The translations under genes and the position numbers were made by a program. From contig LVAM01000017.1 of the NCBI GenBank assembly GCA_001604005.1, forward strand, positions 1 to 64,000: 64,000 nt of DNA, in the 5' to 3' direction. Position 1 is the first letter of the stretch. Every line of letters begins with the position of its first letter. The notes beneath the pieces were generated by a model that was not told the DNA's origin, did no database searches, and saw nothing but the letters and a program-made list of their open reading frames with translations. The stretch is from Clostridiales bacterium Firm_07 (GTDB lineage Bacteria; Bacillota; Clostridia; Oscillospirales; CAG-272). Of the stretch, positions 1-9,696 are shown piece after piece.

Positions 1-848
1 TCGTCAACTGCGTCGCCTTCGAGAATATGCGACTCCGGAGTATTCCGGTGCTGCCAATCATCGAAGAGCACAAAACGATCTACCCAATCAAAATACCGGC
101 AGACGCAATGCTCATACTTGATGTCCGCAACGATCTCAGCGGGAACGTGGCGGCTGTAAATCACGCGATCACCGCTCTTTCGGAGATATTTGAGAAGATA
201 AGCAACTACCGAAGCCGTGTCCTTTTTATCAAGATTCACTTTTTGAAAATCGTTTCTGCCGAACCGCTCTTCAAAGAAGGAATTGATATGCGCTGTCTGC
301 ATTCTGTGGTGCCGCGTTGAAAAAGACCGCTCTTCCCGGAGCGTGCCGACCATTTCGCCTTCCGGCACGAAGAAAAGCCCGTGGAAGTGCATTCTTTCCT
401 TTTCGGGGGAGAACTCACGCACCATAGTGTAACGCCACCCGCGGCGTGAACAGAGGTGCGAGAGAGAGGCGCGAAGACGCTTTTCAAAGGTTTCGGGAGT
501 ATTCTTTTCGCCGTCGTAAGTAAAAGTGCAAAAGTAATTCCACTGATTAAGAAAGGTCTTTTGCTCCATACGTTTTTTGCGAGCAAAGAAATTCTTGTCC
601 TCGCGGGCTTCCTCGTCCTTGTAAAACTGCACCCAATCACACGTCGCGCCAAAGGTATCGCCTAATACACCGATTATGTGTTCCTTGCGCTCTCGCGCGT
701 TCATTTTCGGTCGTGCGTCTCGCCACAAAGCGGTAAACGCCTGTTGCGGTGTCGTCTTCTCTTTGCGGCGGCGCGATCCCTCATAAGCGTTAAAGCCGGG
801 GGCACTCGCGATATAATGCGTGCCGTCGTACGTGACTTTGCAGATCAT
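1..848 (-). CDS. Rolling-circle (HUH) replication initiator protein, 3' end outside window
   Basis: An open frame of 282 codons starts at an ATG (848) behind AGAGGTG and runs off the left edge, so the protein is partial. It shows the three motifs of rolling-circle Rep proteins: motif I FCTFTY (about residues 106-111), the HUH metal-binding motif MHFHG (153-157; His154 and His156), and a motif III region VVAYLLKYLRKS (214-225) with candidate nicking Tyr217 and Tyr221. Such proteins nick the double-strand origin of small plasmids or ssDNA phages and start rolling-circle replication. No second plasmid gene or phage capsid gene is visible, so an integrated plasmid, an ssDNA-phage remnant or a larger element are all possible. 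The family call is from motifs alone. Confidence 0.8.
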   Translation of the reverse strand, partial: MICKVTYDGTHYIASAPGFNAYEGSRRRKEKTTPQQAFTALWRDARPKMNARERKEHIIGVLGDTFGATCDWVQFYKDEEAREDKNFFARKKRMEQKTFLNQWNYFCTFTYDGEKNTPETFEKRLRASLSHLCSRRGWRYTMVREFSPEKERMHFHGLFFVPEGEMVGTLREERSFSTRHHRMQTAHINSFFEERFGRNDFQKVNLDKKDTASVVAYLLKYLRKSGDRVIYSRHVPAEIVADIKYEHCVCRYFDWVDRFVLFDDWQHRNTPESHILEGDAVD

Positions 849-999
849 TTTCTATTCACCTCTTTTTTTGAAATTCCCAAACGTTTGGGATTTTGAAGGG
901 GGCTATCCCCTCTTTCGGGTATGGAAAATATGGAAAATCGAAGATTTACCACATTTCCCACACCGCTCAATTCACCCCGCACCCACGGGGGTCAATTTT
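849..999. other. Hairpin-rich leader upstream of the rep gene, candidate origin or regulatory region
   Basis: No gene is visible. The stretch holds a perfect 16-nt palindrome TCCCAAACGTTTGGGA (875-890), a GGGG-CTAT-CCCC hairpin (about 899-910), a tandem TATGGAAAA pair (about 920-937), and a CCCCG...CGGGG hairpin (about 977-992). Clusters of inverted and short direct repeats next to a rolling-circle rep gene are typical of replication origins or Rep-binding sites. Which role applies here is inference; no known nick sequence was recognised. Confidence 0.4.
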
Positions 1000-1356
1000 T
1001 CAAAAAATAATTTGATAATTCCTCTTGACAAACGCCACAAGATACAATATAATAATATCAGAAGTAGACCTGTGGTAGCTAATGACTACCGCCAATAGGC
1101 TATACTTCTTTTTCTTTTTTTCCTCTAATTTTGCCGCATATGCAAGCACCCTACTCTTGTCTTCACGGGATAAATGATAATTTGCCAGAATTTCTCCAAA
1201 ATGATCCACTTTATCATATCGCAATTCTCCCCTTATGTAAGCGTCACCTTTTTTCCCTTTTTCAGGGTTTTTTATAAGAGGTAAATTATTATGATGTCCC
1301 CTTTTCGGTGACTCTGTTAAACCCATAAAAGCAAACCGATCGTTGTCTTTTTTCAC
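1000..1356 (-). CDS. Small hypothetical protein of unclear start, rep-linked
   Basis: A 118-codon frame preserved upstream of rep. The central part (about residues 10-75) reads like a compact globular domain containing MGLTESPKRG and LIKNPEKGKKGDAYIRG, which faintly recalls MazF/PemK-like small proteins, but I cannot assign it. The first in-frame start is a GTG (1356) without a Shine-Dalgarno sequence. The frame stays open upstream to a stop at 1414 but offers no ATG, GTG or TTG there. An AGGAGGGTGGG lies at about 1390-1400 in another frame, so a one-base error or frameshift near the A-rich stretch 1382-1389 is possible. The last 35 residues overlap the putative antisense RNA and may be non-conserved readthrough. 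Confidence 0.4.
   Translation of the reverse strand: MKKDNDRFAFMGLTESPKRGHHNNLPLIKNPEKGKKGDAYIRGELRYDKVDHFGEILANYHLSREDKSRVLAYAAKLEEKKKKKYSLLAVVISYHRSTSDIIILYLVAFVKRNYQIIF
1025..1053 (+). promoter_or_regulatory. Consensus sigma-A promoter facing away from rep
   Basis: TTGACA (1025-1030), a 17-nt spacer and TATAAT (1048-1053) match the housekeeping consensus exactly, with a likely start near 1060. It points away from rep, on the opposite strand, towards a short hairpin and T-rich tract and not towards a gene. Confidence 0.75.
1060..1117 (+). ncRNA. Putative small antisense RNA opposite the rep leader
   Basis: A transcript from the promoter at 1025-1053 would be about 55-60 nt. It would contain an inner hairpin GGTAG (1074-1078) / CTACC (1086-1090) with a seven-base loop and an outer stem AGAAGTA (1060-1066) / TACTTCT (1103-1109). 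A T-rich tract follows at once (1109-1120), as in an intrinsic terminator. It lies antisense to any rep mRNA starting upstream of 1120. This is the layout of countertranscribed RNAs that set rolling-circle plasmid copy number. Expression is unproven. Confidence 0.5.
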
Positions 1357-1435
1357 AATAAGCTTTGGATGTTTCGCTTGCTTCTTTTTCCCACCCTCCT
1401 CAATTTTATATCTTCAAAAATGAGGATATTTTTCT

Positions 1436-2440
1436 TTACTCTTTTTTGCCATAAAAATTCATTATCTCCTTCATAAAATAAGAATTCTGCTCCGAGATCT
1501 CGGACAATCGGGGATAAACGTCCGAATAGGTCGGAATATCGTTGATCCCGACGCCGCACCGGAGCGCTTGTCGCTCGGAAAAAAACTTGAAATAATCGGT
1601 CGCAAATCTCTTCGGAAAAATCTTCTTGCAAGCGACAAAGTAAACGTTTTCCGTAAGTTCTTCTTTTTCGAGCGTGCCGCTCTCACAGACGAGCGGCTGA
1701 CGATAAAAGCCGTAAAGGTTTCTTCGGCGTAAACGATAGCCATAGAGCCGTGCGGCGATGCCATTGACAAGATAGGTAATAAGGCGATCATTGCCCCACT
1801 TAAAACGGGAATTTTCCCAAAAGGAAGACCACTTCGAGAGCAAGCCGCCGATAATGCCGTCCTCAATCCAATAGAGCGGCAGGGCGTTGAGCATTTCGGC
1901 GTGCTTTTGGATATGCAGCACTACCGCGAGTTCTCTTGCGTCCGCGCCCCACGATGACGGTCTTTGCGCGTCGGAAAGAAAACGCAAAAAGCAGTAATTC
2001 TCCACCGTCGCGTCCTGTCCCATCATTTTGAGCTTTTCGTTCATCAGATCACTTTTCGGGTTACACGATGACATATCCAACTTCAATTCACGCAATCGCA
2101 AGTCGTTCTTGCGTTCCTTGTCTATCTCAGAGATCAAGATCACGCCAAATTCAAACCCGCCGACGTGCGGGTTATCCTCTTGCATTTTGACGCCCAAACG
2201 GAGCATATCGAAGTCAAGGATATGCGAATACTGACCGCCTTTGAAAAATGGCTCTCGCGCGAAAAAATCGGTGTCACAAAGTGGGAGATTGCCGACATCT
2301 AAAAAAGTGAAGTCGTCCCGGATCGGGAAGTTTGAGAACAGAAGTGACGATTGATTCCAAAAGATGAAATACTCTTGCGCGTAATTCTCGACGACTTCCC
2401 ATATCGTCCGCAGACAAAGACCGTCGTCGTAGACATACAA
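1436..2440 (-). CDS. Uncharacterised protein, probably 5'-truncated
   Basis: I do not recognise this 334-codon frame. The translation is rich in aromatic and charged residues (for example SKWSSFWENSRFKWGND), has no obvious membrane segment or signal peptide, and ends GKKE. The frame begins at a TTG directly after an in-frame stop (2441-2443) with no ribosome binding site, and no internal ATG has a convincing one. The gene has therefore probably lost its 5' end where the rep-containing segment meets the galM region at about 2440. It lies upstream of the 1000-1356 frame and rep on the same strand, so it probably belongs to the same element. Confidence 0.45.
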   Translation of the reverse strand: MYVYDDGLCLRTIWEVVENYAQEYFIFWNQSSLLFSNFPIRDDFTFLDVGNLPLCDTDFFAREPFFKGGQYSHILDFDMLRLGVKMQEDNPHVGGFEFGVILISEIDKERKNDLRLRELKLDMSSCNPKSDLMNEKLKMMGQDATVENYCFLRFLSDAQRPSSWGADARELAVVLHIQKHAEMLNALPLYWIEDGIIGGLLSKWSSFWENSRFKWGNDRLITYLVNGIAARLYGYRLRRRNLYGFYRQPLVCESGTLEKEELTENVYFVACKKIFPKRFATDYFKFFSERQALRCGVGINDIPTYSDVYPRLSEISEQNSYFMKEIMNFYGKKE

Positions 2441-2461
2441 TCAACAAAAGGAGATAAGAAA

Positions 2462-3559
2462 ATGGTCAATCACGCGAAACACCTCAGCAAAGATGATTTG
2501 AAAAAGGTCTTTATGGGCGTTGTTTTTTCTAAAGAATTCGGTCATACGAAAGACGGACGCGCGGTTCATTCTTTTGTGCTCCGCAACGGCAACGGTATGA
2601 CCGTTACCATCATTGATTTCGGAGCAGCGATACAAAGTATCGTCGTTCCGGATCGCAACGGCGTTCCGACGGACGTGGTCCTCGGATACGACGACATTGC
2701 CTCGTATGAAAACGGGACGCGCTTTTACGGTGCCATTGTCGGAAGATATGCCAACAGAATCAAGGACGGGCATTTTGAACTTGACGGCAAAGCATACCAA
2801 TTGGAAAAAACCGATGGCAAAAACCATCTTCACGGTGTTTTCGGCAAGAGACTGTTTGAGGCTTCCGTAAAAGACGGGACACTGATGCTTCGCTATACCA
2901 GCCCCCATATGGAGGAGGGCTATCCCGGAAATTTGAGTTTGGAAGTGTGTTATCGCCTGCAAGAAGATAATTCGTTGGAGATCGAATACGCGGCGACCAC
3001 CGACATGCCGACGGTCGTCAATCTTACCAATCATTGCTATTTCAATCTGAACGGTCAGGACGGATCAACCGTGCTCAATCACAAGGTGCGGTTGAACTGC
3101 AGTTATTTTACCGAGTATGACGAAACGTTTGCGCAAACGGGCAAAAAAATACCCGTTGAAAACACACCTCTTGATTTCAGGAACGAGCAAACGATCGGGG
3201 CCCGTTTTGAAGACGATTACGAACAGTTCAGAGTTTGTACCGGTTACGATCACAATATGGTGCTCGATGGAGAAGACGGTAAATTGAAACCGATCGGAAC
3301 GGCAAAAAGCGACCAAACCGGCATCTGCCTGGAAGCGTTTACGACCGAGCCGGCGATACAGTTTTATTCCGGAAATTTCATCCATTTCGACCCGGTTTTG
3401 AAAGGAAAAAACGGCATTCACTATCCCAAAAACGGCGGTATGTGTATGGAAGCGCAGCATTATCCCGACTCGATCCGTCACAAGAATTTTCCAAACGTCA
3501 TTCTGCGTCCCGGCGAGATATACAGACAAAAAACCGTGTATCGATTGAGTCGATTTTAA
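2462..3559 (+). CDS. galM: Aldose 1-epimerase (galactose mutarotase)
   Basis: Interconverts alpha and beta anomers of aldoses such as galactose in the cytoplasm, feeding the Leloir pathway. The 365-residue protein has the usual family length and motifs: GRYANRI (94-100), NHLHG (121-125), NHCYFNLNG (190-198) with the likely catalytic His191, and CMEAQHYPD near the C-terminus with candidate base Glu330. The ATG at 2462 is chosen because AAAGGAG lies about 8 nt upstream; the frame extends to 2351 without another good start. The next gene, a glycosyltransferase, follows after 15 nt, so the two are probably cotranscribed. No galK or galT is nearby. Base composition is AT-richer than the DNA right of 4.7 kb. 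Confidence 0.9.
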   Translation: MVNHAKHLSKDDLKKVFMGVVFSKEFGHTKDGRAVHSFVLRNGNGMTVTIIDFGAAIQSIVVPDRNGVPTDVVLGYDDIASYENGTRFYGAIVGRYANRIKDGHFELDGKAYQLEKTDGKNHLHGVFGKRLFEASVKDGTLMLRYTSPHMEEGYPGNLSLEVCYRLQEDNSLEIEYAATTDMPTVVNLTNHCYFNLNGQDGSTVLNHKVRLNCSYFTEYDETFAQTGKKIPVENTPLDFRNEQTIGARFEDDYEQFRVCTGYDHNMVLDGEDGKLKPIGTAKSDQTGICLEAFTTEPAIQFYSGNFIHFDPVLKGKNGIHYPKNGGMCMEAQHYPDSIRHKNFPNVILRPGEIYRQKTVYRLSRF

Positions 3560-3574
3560 TTTTTTGGATGAAAA

Positions 3575-4587
3575 ATGAACAAAACCGCGGTATTTATTAT
3601 GCCGGTCAAGATTACAGGCGATGAAATGTCGCTGAATCATTTCAAAGCCTCGGTCGAGTCTATCAAAAAACAGACCGACAGCAACTGGAAACTTGTCATT
3701 GTGGACGATTATTCAGACGATCGGAAAGTTTACGAAGCGATAGACGAGGTAAAAAAAGATCTTGGCGAAAAATTACATATCATCTATTCCGACCGCAACT
3801 ACGGCACCGGTCAGGCAAGAAATACGGGCATTCGTTACGCCGCCGAGATCGGCGCGCCGTTTATTCTGTATAACGATTCAGACGACATTTCCGATCCTTT
3901 GCGGCTGGAATTGGTGAGACGCGCGTTTGACAAAGACGACACCGTCAACGTAGTTTATACCGGTTTTGACGTGATTGACGAAAACGGGAAACTTGTTCCG
4001 CGCGATCAGATCTCACTGTCTGTAAGAGAGATTATCGACGGACACAAGCAGGACATTGTGGAAGGCGAAAATGCGTGGATTGCCATCGCGATGAAAAAGA
4101 AATATACCAATTTGACCTCCTGCACTGCCGTAAAAACCTCTTTGGCGCTCGCCGAGCCTTTCCCCGCCGCCTCCGTTTCCGAGGATTGCCACACCTGGCT
4201 TCGGTATGCCGCCCATCCCGGCAAGTTCGTGTTTATTCGGGAAATCAAAGGCGGTTACCGAATCTGCACCGGCGTTCAAAGTCGATCCCGAAGCATAAAC
4301 GCCGATTTTTATGAAAAAATGTTTCAAAACGATTCCGCGGGATTTGAGGAAGCAGTGAAAATCGCGAAAAAATACGGAACAATGGGCGGGTTTGCGGAAG
4401 ACGATATCCGTGTCGCCTTCTACGTTCGACTTGCGTTGACGCTTTTGCACGGCCGTCGGAAGAATATTGCCAAAAGTCCTTGGCAAAAGCGGCGCAGATC
4501 TCAAAAGAAAAAACGCTTGCCTACATCGATCGATTGCCCTGTGAACCGGCGGAAAAAAATCGCATCACAGCACTGGCAAGAGCATAA
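3575..4587 (+). CDS. GT2-family glycosyltransferase with a 3' frameshift
   Basis: An inverting GT-A glycosyltransferase that would transfer a sugar from a nucleotide-sugar donor; acceptor unknown. Visible are VIVDDYSDD (41-49), ARNTGI (81-86) and the metal-binding DSDD (101-104). The original frame stays open to 4729, but beyond about 4450 it becomes an implausible Arg/Lys-rich tail. In the -1 frame from CGG at 4450, a sensible amphipathic C-terminus (EEYCQKSLAKAAQISKEK and onwards) ends at TAA 4585-4587, just before a strong terminator. A one-base loss near 4448-4456 is the simplest reading. It may be a real mutation (pseudogene) or an assembly error. Located directly downstream of galM. Confidence 0.75.
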
Positions 4588-4602
4588 AACGATCATATCA
4601 AC

Positions 4603-4630
4603 AAAAAAGGCGGTTTATATCGCCTTTTTT
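4603..4630 (+). terminator. Intrinsic terminator after galM-glycosyltransferase
   Basis: AAAAAAGGCG (4603-4612), loop GTTTATAT, CGCCTTTTTT (4621-4630). It sits 15 nt after the stop of the corrected glycosyltransferase frame, which supports that frame as the true 3' end. Confidence 0.85.
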
Positions 4631-4725
4631 CGTCGTCTGATATGCCTTAAAGAAAAAGTAATCGTCATGCTGTCAAGATCAATACAAATCATTTCGACAA
4701 AACACAACGAATCGTTTTCATCATA

Positions 4726-4753
4726 TTGACAATTTCGCAAAATCTTATATAAT
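4726..4753 (+). promoter_or_regulatory. Sigma-A promoter of the DMT transporter gene
   Basis: TTGACA (4726-4731), 16-nt spacer, TATAAT (4748-4753), followed 50 nt later by the GTG start of the transporter. Confidence 0.75.
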
Positions 4754-4803
4754 GATAGCGAAAGAGTTCTTTTGTATTTTATCAAAAGAGGAGCATCGTT
4801 GCT

Positions 4804-5715
4804 GTGGATTTTACAAAACTTCCCATCGCGGTTATATTCATCATCACGTTGATCGCCACGGTCACGCGGTTACTATACAACGCCGCATATATGAAAAAGA
4901 ACGAGCCGGATATTGCCCATCTCTTTTTGATCAACGCGGGTATCAGTTTTGTCTGCGCCCTGATCCTGTTTTGCGTCGGCGGCTTCAAGATCGGCGTTTC
5001 GCTCTTTTCGCTCTTATTCGGCGCGTTTTTCGGGTGCGCTATGGGGCTTTATATCATAGCGGAAGCCGCGGCGATACAAAGCGGACCTTACGGTCTCTCG
5101 ATGATCATCATCAACGGTTCCACCGCCATCACCGCCCTCTCCGGCGCCCTCTTCTTTTCGGAGAAACTGACGCTTCTCAAAGTCCTCGGCGTGTTTTTGA
5201 TGATGGCTTGCATCTTTTTGGCGACCGGAAACCGAAAAAGCCAAAAGAAGGCAAATATCAAGTGGCTCCTCATTTGCGTTTGCGCGATGTTCCTTTCCGC
5301 GGCAGTGGGATTGATACAAAAGATCCATCAAAACTCGGTGCATAAGGGCGAACGGACGGGTTTTCTCGTTTTTGCCTTCGTTTTCTCCACCGTTTTCTCG
5401 CTTTTGGCATACTGGATCTTCTCAAAACGCGCCAACACCAACGACGGCGAGCGCGCAAGACCGACAAAAGAAGCCGTGCAGTCTCTCGTTCTTTTGATGG
5501 TGATCTGCGGCGTCTGCGCGGCGTTCTATAACCCGATCAACCTCTATCTCTCCGGCGTTGTGGACACAGCGATCTTCTTCCCCCTGATCAACGGCGTGCC
5601 GCTGATGTGCGTACTTCTCGCGGCGTTTCTTCTTTTCAAAGAACGGCTGGCAAAACGGCAGATCGCCGGACTTTTCTGCGGCATCGCGGCAATCGTTTGC
5701 TTCTTTATCGTGTAA
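4804..5715 (+). CDS. EamA/DMT-family membrane transporter
   Basis: A 303-residue, highly hydrophobic protein with about ten predicted transmembrane helices in two EamA-like halves, separated by a basic cytoplasmic stretch (NRKSQKKANIKW, about residues 142-153). DMT permeases move small metabolites, amino acids or drugs; the substrate cannot be told here. The GTG at 4804 is chosen because AGAGGAG (4787-4793) lies 10 nt upstream and because it gives the normal N-terminus just before the first helix. The gene has its own promoter and appears monocistronic. Confidence 0.8.
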   Translation: MDFTKLPIAVIFIITLIATVTRLLYNAAYMKKNEPDIAHLFLINAGISFVCALILFCVGGFKIGVSLFSLLFGAFFGCAMGLYIIAEAAAIQSGPYGLSMIIINGSTAITALSGALFFSEKLTLLKVLGVFLMMACIFLATGNRKSQKKANIKWLLICVCAMFLSAAVGLIQKIHQNSVHKGERTGFLVFAFVFSTVFSLLAYWIFSKRANTNDGERARPTKEAVQSLVLLMVICGVCAAFYNPINLYLSGVVDTAIFFPLINGVPLMCVLLAAFLLFKERLAKRQIAGLFCGIAAIVCFFIV

Positions 5716-5854
5716 ACATCGAAAAGCGCCCGGCGTTTTTTACAAAAAGCGCGGTTTTGTTGCTTTTTTCCCGCACCTTTTTCCTTTCTCCTCATAAGAT
5801 GATATCGAGGGAGAGAAATCGACAACTCCCCAAAGCTTTGAAGGAGGATCTTTT

Positions 5855-5941
5855 ATGAACTGTCTTGGCAACCTTTTCGGTGACAACTGCTGCTGGATCA
5901 TTCTCGCCATCATCGTTCTTTGCTGCTGCTGCGGCAACTGA
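5855..5941 (+). CDS. 28-residue cysteine-rich membrane miniprotein
   Basis: ATG (5855) sits 7 nt after a very strong GAAGGAGG. It encodes 28 residues: a polar head (NCLGNLFGDN), a double Cys, a hydrophobic helix (WIILAIIVL) and a CCCC tail. A strong terminator follows 10 nt after the stop. Six Cys in 28 residues plus one short membrane segment resembles the many tiny hydrophobic proteins of spore formers such as YjcZ-like peptides, but I cannot assign a family. The ribosome binding site, the tight terminator and the protein-like sequence argue that it is a real gene. Function unknown. Confidence 0.7.
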   Translation: MNCLGNLFGDNCCWIILAIIVLCCCCGN

Positions 5942-5951
5942 TCGACATCGC

Positions 5952-5992
5952 GGCTGCCCGGGACACGGCTCGGGCAGCCTTCTTTCTTTTTC
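5952..5992 (+). terminator. Intrinsic terminator after the miniprotein
   Basis: GGCTGCCCG (5952-5960), ten-base loop, CGGGCAGCC (5971-5979), then a T/C-rich tract. It isolates the 28-codon gene from lepA. Confidence 0.85.
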
Positions 5993-6012
5993 GGGAAAAA
6001 CACGAAAAAGTG

Positions 6013-6041
6013 TTGTGCAAATCCGCTTTTTTCGGTATAAT
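6013..6041 (+). promoter_or_regulatory. Promoter of lepA
   Basis: TTGTGC (6013-6018), 17-nt spacer, TATAAT (6036-6041), 31 nt before the lepA ATG. Confidence 0.65.
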
Positions 6042-6072
6042 AAAAGAAAGCGATCCTTGAAGAGAGGTACTT

Positions 6073-7890
<1,818 letters not shown>

Positions 7891-7892
7891 AA

Positions 7893-7924
7893 GAAGCGCG
7901 GCGCTTTGCGCCGCGTTTCTTTTA
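7893..7924. terminator. Bidirectional terminator between lepA and the GH78-like gene
   Basis: CGCGGCGC (7897-7904), TTT loop, GCGCCGCG (7908-7915), flanked by AAGAAG and TTTCTTTT. It can serve both converging genes. Confidence 0.85.
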
Positions 7925-7932
7925 TACAGACA

Positions 7933-9624
7933 TTATTGCTCGTTCACGATCACCGAAACACCGGCGGGAGCTTTGACGGTGGTGTGCACCTTGCCCGCCG
8001 CGTCTTTGCGGTGTTCCACGAAAAGGGTGCCAAACGGTGTGGGATACGTGCCTTTTGCAAAAGAAAGATCGCACAAATGCGGCGTCACGGTGATCTCGGT
8101 ACAACCGGGTTTCGTCACCTCGATGCCGAGGATATAGCGCGAGAGAAACGGCGTGACGCCCGACGCCCAGCCGTGGCAAAGACTGTGGCGGAAACCTTTG
8201 TAGCAATAGTTGCCGTATGCACCGTGCACGTCGATCTCGCCGCTCTTTGGCAGTCGATCGATCGGCGCGGCGTTTTTCAGCCACGCAAGATCGAAATCTT
8301 CCCAAAAAGTGGTAGCGCCCAGCGACAGCATACCGCCCCAGTAAGCGCGAATGGCGTCCAGCGCCCCGGCAAAGTTTTCCGCCTTTGCCATCGCCTGCAA
8401 AACGTAAAAGCCGGTAAACGTCGAAAAGCCCGCCGCGCCGCCGACCGAGAGCACCTCGCGGTCGGTTTCTTTTGCGTTTGCAAGCCCGGCAAGCACCATA
8501 AACGCCGCGGCTTGTTTTGCGCCGCCGCACTCCACGGGGCATTTTTCAAGTCGGGAAAGATCCCGCGCGCACGCCGCCGCTTCGGCGTCGCGTCCCATCG
8601 TGAGAAAGATCTCGCGCGCCGCGCGCGTTGCCAGGATATGGAGCGATTGCAATCCCGCGTCGGTCGCCCGCGGATTGGATTGCGTCGGCCAGTCAAGAAA
8701 ACGATTTTGAGGCGTGCTGTCTTTGCCGTTCTCGTCGATAAAGCCCGCAAGATGCCGGCAAAGCACCGTTACGTAGTCCAAATGCCGCGCAAGATAATCC
8801 TTGTCGCCGTATTGCCGATAATAATCGAAGAGAATGATGAGCCACCACATCGAATAGGAAGGCAGATTGTTCATCCACTCGTCGGGCGGCGTGTGCGCCG
8901 CGGCAAAATCGAGGCTGTCGCGGATCACGCTCTGATCGCCGAACACCGCCATAATGGAGGATATTTCAGGGTGCAGGTCGCCGATCCAAACCAGTCGGTC
9001 GCGCTTGACGCCGTCCCAAATGTACTGTTGCATATTGAGATGCACGGTATAAGCGCCGGTCTCCCAAATGCGGTCAAGGAGCGGGTCACTGCTCTCGAAA
9101 CTGCCGATATAGGGAATATCGCGGTAAACGATCACCGCCTTGACGGTATGAAAACGCACCTCGACGTCGTCCGACAGTTCGATGGAAAGAAAGCGGAAAC
9201 CGGTCTCAAAATGAGCGCTCATACTCCAATTTCGCACGCGGATCTCGGTATCGCGTGTGGCGTGGTCGTTGGTCGCGTTATCGTCGCCGTACACGGTGCT
9301 CATCGCCTCGCTGACCGACTCGCCGAAGCGAATATGCAGGCGCGCGTCCGCCGCGCCGATCACCTCGAAAACCGAGATCTCCGCGCCGCCGTGCAGTTCT
9401 CTGCCGAAATCCAGCACCACCGTCGCTCCCGCGCCTTTCAGCGTGCAGGGCGCCGCGCCGGGATACTCAAAAAGGATCTGTCTGGGCAGATCGCGAAGGA
9501 GCGATTCCGCGTTTTGTACGTTGCCGCGGCAGAGCGCCACGCGCACGGGCGTAAGATACGCGCGACTGCGCACGTCAACGCTCGGATGCGCCGCCGCGGG
9601 GAGAAGATCGGTCAGTTTCTTCAT
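7933..9624 (-). CDS. Alpha-L-rhamnosidase-like glycoside hydrolase (GH78 family)
   Basis: A 563-residue protein without a signal peptide, hence probably cytoplasmic. An N-terminal beta-sandwich (about 1-170) precedes an (alpha/alpha)6 barrel. The barrel holds the GH78-type motif WDGVKRDRLVWIGDLHPE (about 197-214), with acidic residues in the usual active-site region, and a later FWEDFD. A C-terminal beta domain follows. GH78 enzymes remove terminal rhamnose from glycans or plant glycosides, but GH78-like proteins include other specificities. The ATG at 9624 is preceded by AAAGGAAG; the frame extends to 9666 without a better start. A TATAAT (9665-9670) lies upstream. It stands alone, with no adjacent sugar transporter. 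Confidence 0.75.
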   Translation of the reverse strand: MKKLTDLLPAAAHPSVDVRSRAYLTPVRVALCRGNVQNAESLLRDLPRQILFEYPGAAPCTLKGAGATVVLDFGRELHGGAEISVFEVIGAADARLHIRFGESVSEAMSTVYGDDNATNDHATRDTEIRVRNWSMSAHFETGFRFLSIELSDDVEVRFHTVKAVIVYRDIPYIGSFESSDPLLDRIWETGAYTVHLNMQQYIWDGVKRDRLVWIGDLHPEISSIMAVFGDQSVIRDSLDFAAAHTPPDEWMNNLPSYSMWWLIILFDYYRQYGDKDYLARHLDYVTVLCRHLAGFIDENGKDSTPQNRFLDWPTQSNPRATDAGLQSLHILATRAAREIFLTMGRDAEAAACARDLSRLEKCPVECGGAKQAAAFMVLAGLANAKETDREVLSVGGAAGFSTFTGFYVLQAMAKAENFAGALDAIRAYWGGMLSLGATTFWEDFDLAWLKNAAPIDRLPKSGEIDVHGAYGNYCYKGFRHSLCHGWASGVTPFLSRYILGIEVTKPGCTEITVTPHLCDLSFAKGTYPTPFGTLFVEHRKDAAGKVHTTVKAPAGVSVIVNEQ

Positions 9625-9696
9625 ATTTCTTCCTTTCTTTGCCTTTCGGCAGGGGGATAACTTCATTATACATTATAAAATAGCGCGCGCCGGAAA

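Noticed and set aside
2351-2461. An earlier start for galM at 2351
   Set aside because: The added residues are unlike aldose epimerases, and the ATG at 2462 has a clear AAAGGAG.
4588-4729. Extension of the glycosyltransferase to 4729
   Set aside because: It runs through an intrinsic terminator and gives an implausible basic tail, while the -1 frame gives a natural end at 4587.
7906-9660. A 584-codon plus-strand frame opposite the GH78-like gene
   Set aside because: The minus-strand frame carries clear GH78 motifs; the plus frame is a codon-position shadow.
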